This document shows positions 21,632 to 32,000 of a DNA stretch of 64,000 nucleotides, one piece after another (position 1 is the first letter of the stretch; every line of letters starts with the position of its first letter). Under the pieces are notes generated by a model that was not told where the DNA came from, ran no database searches, and was given only the letters and a program-made list of their open reading frames with translations. This stretch comes from Asterias rubens (taxonomy: Eukaryota; Echinodermata; Asteroidea; Forcipulatida; Asteriidae), in contig NC_047073.1 in NCBI RefSeq assembly GCF_902459465.1, positions 12,582,114 through 12,646,113 of the forward strand, read 5' to 3'. The position numbers were made by a program, and so were the translations under genes.

Positions 21632-22702
21632 CAAAAATATAAACTGTGAACTTAAAAGTGATTTTAAATGGACACATGTAAGGCTTTATGTATGTATGCT
21701 ATAGCTGCTAGTGTCTTGATCGTTTTTCAGGTGGTAGTTTATCTCGGTAGTTTGATTGTGAGTGCGTGCTTTCGTTATTCTGGCCTCGTGAACTCCTCTT
21801 TACCAATCAAAATGGTTAAATTGTCCTGCTAGGTCTTTCTAAATGTAAGGTGACGCACGGTTAATAAAACAAAAACAAAAAACACTATTTTAATAATACG
21901 ATTGGAAGTTTAAACATCTAAACTCGAAAGTACTTACTAGATCCATTGTTTGTCGTACTAAATCTACTTTTAATTGGGAAACCCCACCAGATCGTTAGAG
22001 GCCCACACATCAACAAGTACTATAACTTTAACTTGAACATCGGTATGTTTCAATCATTTTATCACCAAGAAACCTAACATTAAAGTTATGGTAAACAATT
22101 TGTTTTGTCATGTATTCAATCAAGATTACATCGAATCCTGTATGTTTATGTTGAAGTTCTGGATCAAGGAATATCCTATAGGGAGAAACTTAATGTGGGT
22201 AAATTTATATTACTGAGCTATATAATGGTTCCATGTCGTTCATTTTCTTAACATTATGTAGTTTGTCATCCTTCTTGTTGACGGTCAATCCTTTCCCTGG
22301 TATGTTTGGTATGTTCCTCGTGTTATTATTCGACATGGACAGGTATTTAACAAGTTTTTTGTTGTGCATCGCTCGGAGTATTCTCTTATATAATATACTG
22401 AACTAGGATTGAAATATTGTTTAAATAAAACTACATTCAAGTACTGCTCTTTTTTGTCACAGTGACTGTATACATAGACATGAGAAAAACCATTGCTGAT
22501 ACTATTGGTTGGTTTCATATATTTAATTCATGGCTTTTATCAATACGCACACTTAAAAGAGTCGGGTTGGTGAATACGATGAAGTTCAAACTATGTCCTT
22601 GTCAATATTGTTGCATTCGAAAGTTCGTTAACAATAATAACACTTATAGTGCGCCGGTATCCAACACAGGTGATGCTCATGATGCAAGGAAGAAACACAA
22701 AA

Positions 22703-22860
22703 TTAATGAAAAGCAGCTGTGAAAAAGTGGGTTTTGAGGGCCTCTTTGAACTTATGAATAAAAGACATGTTACGGATATTAAGAGGCAGATTATTCCAAA
22801 GTAGAGGACCAGCATGGTATTTAACAAGTCAGCTTCCCTTGCTACGGAACCCCTAAAGGG
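22703..22860 (-). mobile_element. LINE-like 3' remnant
   Basis: On the minus strand one frame reads KYHAGPLLWNNLPLNIRNM and then FKEALKTHFF. The LWNNLP...FK..LKTHFF pattern is typical of the C-terminal end of non-LTR retrotransposon proteins. It is interrupted upstream by a stop. The duplicate is at 58264-58421. Confidence 0.55.
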
Positions 22861-24207
22861 ACATATAGCACAAACATTGGCAACAAATACTGAAATCAAA
22901 TAATGAGAAAACGAAATTACAATCAATGTATTGCGATTTCATAAATACGAAACAGTATTTCGAGAGAACGATTTAACATTTCGAGGTAACAATATGCAAG
23001 GGAATAATGTTTACGCGTTTGTTTACCATTTCAAATTTATCTGGTTACCTGTCCCCTTGGGGGATACGTACCTAGTGGCTTGTTACGACAAGAAAATAAA
23101 ATATTTAAGACCAAAGCATAAATCAGTGTAGACAAATCATTGGCATTGTTAAAGTTTAACATCATTAATTCAAAACAAGTGTACTTTTGAGGAACTACAT
23201 CATTATTGCCCAACGTAATATCTGCTCTAGGCCTGGTTAAACTGTTTGAAGCAAAATAAACAGCTGACAGTTATAACAAGAAAACAACTTTGGGTATTTT
23301 CATTTTTGTTTCCTGGTCAATGTTATATTTATAATTTTAGTCCCCCCCCCCCCCCCCAGTCGAAAGTTAGCTGTCCAAGCCATGAAGGCCTTGGCAAATG
23401 GGTATACCTCGTATGCAGAAAATGTCCGTGTCCGTTATTGGTCCAAGAATAATTCTAGCGATCCCATGACAAGAAATCTTGCAGTATGCTTCTGGTTATT
23501 TATGGATACACATTACATTAAATACATATTAGCAAAAAAATAGAGTACATGTATTAATTCGAGGTTCCGATTGGGATGACTGTGAATATTATTCAGGCAA
23601 TTAAGAAACATAACATGCTTGATAATTTCAGCTATGTTTATTTTTGGGGAGCAGATTAGGTCCCCTATGAAGACTTTGATATTGAAACTGTTGACCTGAG
23701 TTCTCACTTGGGACACAGAGTCCCAAAGGGGTGGCCAGAAAACCTTTGAAACTGGTGTGACAGGAAAATCTTTAATCCCAGGAATTCTGTCTCCGAAAAC
23801 TGCGCCCTCTGTTGAACCATATTAAATCAATGCTAAATAAGTTTATATATAGGGGACAACAACACAGGGAAATACTTCTCTAGTACACCGGTGTGAGATG
23901 CAATTGTGTCCGCCACGCAATACTGTCCGATCCAGACACTTTTGCATATGCAATCGTGTCCGGGCTATGCAAAAACCGTCCGGTGGACATTTACATGACT
24001 GTACATGTATGTGTGCGCGTAAGCGAGCGTGCATGCACTGAACTTACGTATATGGAGCATGATTATTCACGTATTTTATGATTGCAGCGAATACCCAACA
24101 GCCGAACATTTCCCATGTCATTCATTACATGCACTTAGCATGTAAACAAAAAATGACGAACACGGTTCCGTCGACCAAGGGCGTTTAATTGAATGTCAGA
24201 CAACACC

Positions 24208-24283
24208 GTCAAGTTGTCCACGGAAGAGTTGTCCGAACGTACGAGTTGTCCGACGGACGAGTTGTCCGACGGACGAGTTGTCT
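24208..24283. repeat. 16-bp tandem repeat, 5 units
   Basis: Units of GACGGACGAGTTGTCC, five copies, the first two diverged. The paralogous locus at 59885-60057 has eleven units. Confidence 0.85.
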
Positions 24284-24299
24284 GGTCTCCGTTTAATTT

Positions 24300-24485
24300 C
24301 TTACAAGGACACTTTTGCATGAAGTGGACACATCTGCATATGCAAATGTGTCCGGGCAGACACAATTGCATTATGCAGCAGCGTCCGGACGGACACGATT
24401 GCATATGAAAAACCGTCTTGTGGACATTATTGCATATGTAATAATGCATCCGGATAGTATTGCATATAATAGGACATAATTGCAT
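24300..24485. repeat. TTGCATATGCAA / TGTCCGG palindrome cluster
   Basis: Several short palindromic units built from GCATATGCAA and GGACAC/GTGTCC words. They continue those at 23900-24000. Octamer-like ATGCAAAT occurs within. Duplicate at 60090-60260. It looks like an inner part of a foldback-type element rather than a regulatory array. Confidence 0.6.
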
Positions 24486-24863
24486 GCCCGTTTCGCTTTT
24501 AATGAAGAGCGAACTGTGTTAGTATTGACGATCACACAAAATCCAAAGTATATGATAACCGTTTATACTGAAACGCCCAATTTCGATGTCACTTTTTTTT
24601 TGCCAAGTATCGCCATAAAAACTAGTGGGCATTTGTGTGTGTTTTTTGCAAAGCCAAGGTTTCGAAGGCTTTTTTTTTGCCAAGTACCGCCATAAACATT
24701 CAGTGGGCATTTGTGTGTGTTTTTTTGCAAAGCCAAGATTCCCAAGCGATTGGGTATTATCTCTTTTGACTGCCAACTTTACATTATGCCTGACTATACT
24801 AAATCCACGGTCCAATTAAAGACCTTTCAAAACACAATTTTTTAGTGAACACCAACAACTCTG

Positions 24864-26031
24864 TGGTTACCGCTCGATAGTCCGAAGGTTCGATGGTCCG
24901 AAGGTTCAATAGTTCGAAGGTCCGTTAGTCCGAAGGTTCGATAGTCCGAAGGTTCAATAGTTCGAAGGTCCGACAGTCCGAAGGTTCGATAGTCCGAATG
25001 GCCTGTTAGTCCGAAAATAGGATAAGGTTAAATATTCCGAAGGTTCGGTAGTCCGAATTGACAATAAGGTTCGATAGTCCGAATTGACAATAAGATTCGA
25101 TAGTCCGAATCGACAATAAGGTTCGACAGTCCGAATTGACAATAAGGTTCGACAGTCCGAATTGACAATAAGGTTCGATAGTACGAATCGACAATAAGGT
25201 TCATTATTCCGAATCGACAATAAGTTCGATAGTCCGAATCGATAATACACACGCGCCATTACCCATTGCCTGTGTATAATTTTTTTTGGTTCGCCATGGA
25301 CGCGGTAACGATTTCACGTTCGAAAGCCGACGCGCAGAAAATGCACACGGGAGATAGGCTTTGGACGCGCTAAATGTCACGTGCCGACGGCAACAAGTCA
25401 CGTGACCACGGCAACGCACAGAAAGTGAACAGGGGAGATAGGCCAATGGCGGACCCATGCCAGAACCCGTGTATGTACGCGCGGCCGATCTAGTTATTTC
25501 AGTTATTTTAATTTTATATCTATGAACAAAACGAACTTCTTATTTAAATTGCCCTACGGTGTGCGTCTTTCGATCCTTATTATCCAAACTTATTATCGAT
25601 TCGGACTATCGAACCTTATTGTCAGTTCGGACTATCGAACCTTATTGTCAATTCGGACTATCGAACCTTATTGTCAATTCGGACTATCGAACCTTATCGT
25701 CGATTCGGACTACCGAACCTTATTGTTGATTCGGAATAATGAACCTTCGGACTGTTGAACCTCGTTTTTGTTTCGAACTATCGAACCTTCGGACCAACTA
25801 ACCTTTTTAAAATTCGGACTACCGAACCTTCGGACCAGTAAACCTTCGGATCGATGAACCTTCGGACTAATGAACCTTCGGACTATCGCATCATATGTTC
25901 GGATTAACGAACCCTATTACATTTTCGGACTAATGAACCCCCTCTTATGGAAAATTTGCGCGTTCGGACTATCGAACCTTCGGACTATTGCACCTTCGGA
26001 CTAACGGACCTTCGGACTATCGGGCGGACCC
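24864..26031. mobile_element. foldback (TU-like) transposable element
   Basis: Two long inverted arms are made of tandem GGTTCGATAGTCCGAA-type units, some spaced by TTGACAATAA. The left arm is 24864-25253 and the right arm about 25566-26031. They surround a roughly 310-bp unique loop. The element is bounded by an 8-bp direct repeat CAACTCTG (24856-24863 and 26032-26039). The duplicate locus has a single CAACTCTG at 60639-60646. Sea urchin TU foldback elements share this design (tandem repeats in inverted arms, 8-bp duplication). No open frame for a transposase is seen. Confidence 0.88.
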
Positions 26032-26220
26032 CAACTCTGTTACATCGAGCAAATTATACTCAACAACAAATCACTCCATTCAGAAATTACCCGAATGATC
26101 AACCAATCGTGTGTGCGTGTATGTGTTTTTCACTGCGTTTAGTCTTTGACTAAATTTGACTGCCGTTTGTGGTCAAACCCAATCGGGTGACCCTATGATG
26201 GGTTTCTTCACTAGTGATTA

Positions 26221-26568
26221 AATACACTGGACACTATTGATAATTTTTTTAAGATTAGTCTCCACAGTTGGTGTATCTCAACATTATGCAGAACAGTTAA
26301 ACCTGTACAAAATTTGAGCTCGATCGGTCGTCGAACTTGCGAGATAATAGTAAAAGCTAAACACACCTTTGTCGCACCACGGTCTAAATCTGAGATCTCG
26401 AAATCAAGTTCGTGGAAAATTACTTCTTTCTCGAAACCTACGTCACTTCAGAGGGAGCTGTTTCTCACAATGTTTTATACTATCAACCTCTCCCTATTAC
26501 TCGTCACCAAGAAAGATTTTATGATTATAATTATTTTGAGTAATTACCAAAAAATTTCACTGCCTTTA
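26221..26568 (+). mobile_element. MITE family 1
   Basis: Left end ACTGGACACTATTG, central ATCTGAGATCTCGA, right end ending in CACTGCCTTTAAA. The duplicate at 60829-61421 is interrupted by kinase-gene sequence. Confidence 0.8.
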
Positions 26569-26590
26569 AACTATTGCATTCAGGATAATT

Positions 26591-26622
26591 AACTTAATGT
26601 AACCCCCCCCCCCCCCCCCCCC
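26591..26622 (+). repeat. poly(C) tract
   Basis: About 20 cytosines, absent from the duplicate locus, where TTAACTTAATG words occur instead. Confidence 0.8.
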
Positions 26623-26669
26623 GGATAGCAGCCGTTAAGTTCTTACATCAAAATATATCACTATATTAA

Positions 26670-27006
26670 AGCCATTGGACACTTTCGGTACAGAAAAAAA
26701 AAAAAAATTACAGAAGGTAATGGTGAAAGACTTCTCTTAAACTATTAGTCCATGAAATGCTTTACTTTTTGAGAAAACGGTAAATTAATATAAATTCTCG
26801 TTAGCGAGAATTACGGATTTATTTTAAACACATGTCATGACACGGCGAAACGTGCGCAAACAAGGGTGGGTTTTCCCGTTTTTTTCTTCCGACTCCGATG
26901 ACCGATTGAGCCTAAGTTTTCACAGGTTTGTTGTTTTATATATAAGTTGTGATACACGAAGTGTGGGACTTGGACAATACTGTTTACCGAAAGTGTATAA
27001 TGGCTT
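26670..27006. mobile_element. MITE family 2
   Basis: Starts GCCATTGGACACTTTCGGTA and ends ACCGAAAGTGTATAATGGCTT, so the ends are inverted. The centre has the inverted pair ATTCTCGTTAGCGAGAAT. Internal parts match a truncated copy at about 2113-2345 and the tail at 61480-61565. Confidence 0.75.
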
Positions 27007-28859
27007 TAAGTGACTGGTAACTTTCCCTTTGTTCCCATGACCGTAGTTCCTATCGTTGTGCGTGAAGATGCAGGGTCTCTTCAACTTGTTTTTGTTTCAA
27101 GACAAATGTTGACAAAAATGGTTATGCATTCTAAATATTGTCCGTGTGTACTTTGAATGTGTTCGCAGCGCCAATAAATTATAAAGTCATATGGGTATCA
27201 TTTGATATGAAATATTGTCTTGATCGGACAACAATTAGCTTGAGAACTTTGTGTTTACTTTGAATCTTCAACCTTTTGGTTGTTCGTTGTGATTTTTGAG
27301 TGGTCTGGATGAAAATTTGGCAAGAATTAAACTTGATAGTTCCTCTTATTAGCTAAACAGGAAATACAGATGTTTATCGCAAACTGATTTGGGGGAAAAA
27401 CTGTTTTACAACGGTTCTCAAAAGTTATTATTGTATGCAATCATTTTGTGTGTTGTGTTCTTACGTTTCCTTGTACAGTATTGGTAAGGGTTTTTAAAGT
27501 AAGGATCATTTATCTGCAACCATAATCGGGTTGGATTCGTTATAAAATAAATCATTTATAAATTACATCACGTAATCCTTTAAACCAATAATGATTTGAT
27601 TTTTTTTAAAGTAAAAAGCTAAATATAAAAAAGAACCAGTATAGTAAAAAACGACAAACACTAAACATCGTTATTGATAAGGATAACACATGGTTAATAT
27701 GAACTGACAGCGCTACATATTGCCTAACCATCCACGAAGACAATGGGAAAACTGAAACCTTTGCATATTCCTGTTATATCTTCATTTTTTGTTGTATGCC
27801 TCCTGGCCCACACAATGGATTCAATACATAGTTTTACTGTTTCCTTCTTGAAGTATAGATTTGATCAAACTAAACATGAGCTTCAATTCTAAAGTTAAAA
27901 CGTCAGCAATGTTGAAACAGTGTTAACGCGTAAATACACAACGAGTTGAAATGTCACTAATTTGTTCCTCTTCTTTCCCTTTGGATTCGTAATATTTTAT
28001 GATTTATTTAATCACCACCATATTATTAATATTTAAAGTAATAGCATTTCCTGTAGGCTTTATGAAGACATGGTTATGTTTTGTTTTGTTCGCTGCCCTA
28101 TAACTGCGCGGTGTCCACTACGATTTGCATGATTTTTTTTTTGTCAACTCGGCCTTGCGATCTTTACATTCTCAGATGGGCTTGGGTCGACCTCCCTTTT
28201 GACAAGGAAGATGATGTCAGGTATGTCACACAACGTTTGATTTAAAAACAATATTGAGATTTCATAATATTTCATAATAATACATGATCGGTCGAGATTT
28301 GAGAATTTAATAGAGACATACATGCATTTACCAAGTGCAAGTTGTATTAAACTTTATTAACGGCAATCAATAGAAACCATGTCAAGTCTTACTCCTTGTC
28401 AAAAGACAAATTAATTTTTCATTTCTCTTGTAAAATGTCTTCCCGTATTCCCCGCTCGCTTTACTGTAAATAATAAAGCCGATTTTTATTCTGGATTGGA
28501 GGCAACAATTTGTAACAAAAGTGTATTCCGTTTGTGCTAAATAAACGTTAGCACGCGTATACAAGTACAAATCAGGTTCAGTATCTTAGCTAGACTAATT
28601 AAGGAAACATGATATTGTAATGATGTGCAATTCAAACGAAACATTTCCGGAATTAATGTTTTGATAACATCTTTTAAAAAGAGCAACAGACACCAGGATT
28701 TCCTGCCCTGTTCTCCGAGGAGGAACTATCCATAACAAGTTGTTTAACAACGATTAAGCAAATTTGGCAGACGGTCAACTTCAACAATCTTCATCTAAAA
28801 AACAATAATTATCCTCCATTGGTTAACAATAAATTGCATAAGTTCCTTATTCAATTGTA

Positions 28860-28940
28860 TGAGTAATATAAATGATTTTCCTTCTCAGAGTGGATTATAT
28901 TAAGCAAGAGAGAGCAGTCAGTGTCGCCTTACAGACAGCC
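28860..28940 (+). promoter_or_regulatory. possible 5' UTR acceptor of gene B
   Basis: A TTTTCCTTCTCAG tract ends at 28888, 52 bases before the ATG. The tract and spacing recur in gene C (63439), with a weaker form in A. It could be the 3' splice site of a leader intron. Confidence 0.35.
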
Positions 28941-29001
28941 ATGGCAGGACAACTTCATGTGAAACTCAAGCTGATTTTCATATTGTTGGGAATTTTTGAA
29001 G
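28941..29001 (+). CDS. gene B exon 1: signal peptide
   Basis: Begins [10 protein letters not shown] and has the hydrophobic run LIFILLGIF. 61 nt, phase 1 donor GTATGT. Nearly identical to exon 1 of gene C, more distant from A. Confidence 0.9.
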
Positions 29002-32000
29002 GTATGTACCCTTGAGGTTTTTGTTTTTCTTTCTTGACAAGTTAACTTCTGTTTATTACGATGCCATGACGTCGCCGTAAAAGTAAACAAATAAACAATC
29101 GTAAACTCAAATAAACGGGTTCAATTTAATTGAAGTTTTTTTAATAGAAACTTTTATTTATGAAGTTTCTGAAGGCCAAAAATGTACCGAACGGGGTATT
29201 ACAATTAGGCCAAAACTGTACCGAACGGGGTATTACAATAAGGCCAAGACTGTTTGACACCACTTTCACTTTTACTTCAAAGGGTAATCAGTGCGGCACG
29301 ACTCGATTAGAGTTTAGAAATTCGTGTAACGAGTATACGCCTACTACAACAATTATAAACGCCTTTTGTATTGACATTCTCCTAAAGTTGTATTTACAAA
29401 GGTGTAGTTATAGTTTTGAAAACAAAACCAACATCACAAAACCTCGGCCCAATGCTGTGCATGGGTTTGGACCGAGTCATCGTTTCTAAAGAATGCGGCC
29501 GGCTGCGGAGCGCCGCTTACAGGCAGTGGACTTAAAAAAAGAAAACAGAACTCAAAACAAAGTATAACTCTTTGATTTGATCATTTAGTTGTTTGTTTAA
29601 ACTTTAAGAAACAGCGAAGCTTAACATTTTCAAGCAGTAGTGGTATTATTAAGTTTACAGTGACTTATCTTAGCATTAAATGTTTCGGACACGATAGGTA
29701 AATAAATTGTTAGCTTAAAACGTTCTTGGTAACGATCAAAGGAGAGCAGTTGATAGAAAAAAGACTCACCCTGAAGTAATGCAAGTTTAAGAAAGAGGTA
29801 AATTCTCACCCAATCATCAAAATGTTTCAGCTAAAGCCTTTATAAGTCAGTTCAGGTAAATAATTGACATAGTTGTTCACGGTCAAAAATGATTTTTTTT
29901 TTTATACTTTGTGGGTTGAAGGGCCTTGGGGTGCAAGTAAACAAAATTGTATTTTCAATTATATATATGGCCCGTTGCCATGGTTACGGCTCATTTTGTG
30001 TTTTGGCCATTTTAGGCCGATTTTGGGGTCTGAAAAACTGGTTTTTAGCTCATATTTACAACTCCACCCCACCAAAATGCAAAATTATTTCACATTAAAT
30101 TATTATTATATAAATACAAAGCATCATCCTTGGCCTTTCTTGAAAAAAATAATTATTGCCTTAAATATCATTCTTGTGCTATTTTTGCACCATGCATTAC
30201 AGTGTGTTTTTAGAACTTGCAAAATCGGCATTTTTACCCTATTTTTGGACCCCAAAATGTCAATTTGCCAGGGGTCCCAGAAAATTTTCCTTTCGGTTGT
30301 GATGAGGGGCAACATTGGTCTTTTCATATCTGGTGAGAACAATTTGGGCAATTGTATCCTGTGGTGACAGTACTGCCTCAAAACTAGACTTGTTTCCCCA
30401 AAAAGTAAAAAATGCTTTTTAAGGGTCTTTTCACATATTGACATACGTGTCCACGGTAAAAACAAAAAGGAATATTTTTCTAATACTTTGTGGATGGTAG
30501 GGACTTGGGGTCCAAATAAACTGAAAAACTGTTGTTTTTTTTTTTTTTTAAGTTAATATTTACAACTCCACCCCACCAAAACGCAAAAATATTTCATAAA
30601 ACCTTTTACATCACTACAAAGTATCATCCTTGACTTTATTTGAGAAATTATTGCTATAAATTTCACCCTTGTGCTATTTCTTTAGAACATTAGAGTATGT
30701 TTTAGAACTTGCAAAATCAACATTTTTACAATCTTTTTTGCCCTCAAAATTTCATTTTTTTCAGGGGTCTCATGTCGGTTTTGATTAGGGCCAAAATTGA
30801 TCTTTTTATTTCTGGTAAGAAAAACTTTGGCAATTGTATCTTGATGTAACAGTACTGTTTTAAAATTAGGTGTTTTTTCCAAAACAGAAAACTGCATTTT
30901 GAATTGTTGTTTTTTTTCTCTTCATATTGAATTTATAACATTAAAAAGTAATAATGCTATCAATCCTGTAGCTTTTCCTAAGCACTCTGTAGGCTTGGTG
31001 AATTACCGAACATTGATCAGGAACTGTTGATGACCTAATTTAAGAATTTTCCCGGCCCAGCCCCAATCATATTTCTTGACATTGCATAAAACAATGTTTT
31101 GTGAATAGTGCCTCTTTTTTGAAAGTGTTCCCTTTCGGTTGTGATTGGGACGATTATTGGTGTTTTCATGTCTTCTGGAGAGAAACACTTGGGTTTATTG
31201 GATCCTGTTGTGACACTACCTGCCTCAAATATAGTAATTTTTCCAAAAACAATGCATGCTTGTTAAAAGTCTGGCACTGTTGCCATGACCTTTGAGTAAT
31301 GAACACAAAGTTTTTATTTAAACATAATGGTATCCAACCAAGCCATAACCAATGCTTTGCCACTGAGAGTTCTTGTTTTGACTACTTTACCTACTGTACA
31401 GGTTTGATTCCCATTGCAAGTAGGGTGTGGTGAGCCTTCTTTACAAGTTATCTTTAATACAGGGCCTACTCTCCCTGCCTGCTACCAAATGTAAAACTTT
31501 TCATAGAGATGGAGATCATAAACAACATCTATAGTGTATGTGCTTGAGGCAGATGGTTTGGAGCATCCAATCCTGTCCAACACAAATGTGGGAAATTGAA
31601 AGCCTCCGCTTATAAGTGTTGGAAAAAGTTTGCCAAGATCTTATTACAATGATACTAACGATTTGCAAGATGAGCGTAAGAGATCATTTAAAAGAAACAC
31701 TTTGCTTGGGATCGGTCAAGTTGGTCTTTGAAATGTGTTTGTAACCGTTTCTTATAAAATGTATATGGTTAAAAAGATGTTTTTGAGTGTTACTTGTGTG
31801 GATCTAATTATATTTTACTTTTAAAATATCTTTCTAATCATATGCATTTTGTAAAAAACGGTTCAAACGCTTTTCAAAGACCAACTCGACCGATCGAAGG
31901 CAACGTGTTCCTTTAATGAAACAACATGAAAGAAGTTGTAAATACTTGCTCCTGCTCAACATAAATAAGTAAGATGCAATTGCAGTGACAACAGTTTATT

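Larger units (their letters stand above)
21263..28940. other. A-B intergenic region
   Basis: No convincing gene. The whole stretch is duplicated at 56455-63491. Contents are the 3' flank of A, a LINE-like remnant (22703-22860, minus), a poly(C) run near 23342, a 16-bp tandem array (24208-24283), a cluster of TTGCATATGCAA words, a foldback element (24864-26031), MITE copies (26221-26568 and 26670-27006) and the upstream region of gene B. Short open frames here are not supported by splice or family signals. Confidence 0.7.

Noticed and set aside
22462-22722. An 86-codon + strand open frame, duplicated at 58023-58283
   Set aside because: It overlaps the LINE-like remnant on the other strand, has no domain or splice context, and is conserved only because the whole spacer is a recent duplicate.
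22591-22926. A 111-codon hydrophobic-looking frame on the minus strand, duplicated at 58152-58487
   Set aside because: The LWNNLP...LKTHFF reading in a neighbouring frame explains the sequence better, as a retrotransposon end; the hydrophobic frame is its shadow.
24300-24485. CRISPR-like array of short repeats and spacers
   Set aside because: The units are palindromic and irregular, the genome is eukaryotic, and no cas-like gene is present.
25006-25259. Repetitive frames with SIRTIEPYCQFGLSNL-type units
   Set aside because: These are translations of the foldback tandem repeat in every frame, not a repeat protein.
29873-30367. A 164-codon frame, mirrored by a 153-codon frame at 33026-33487 on the minus strand
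   Set aside because: Both are the same sequence seen in the two arms of the giant palindrome. The similarity is from inverted repetition, and no known protein pattern was recognised.
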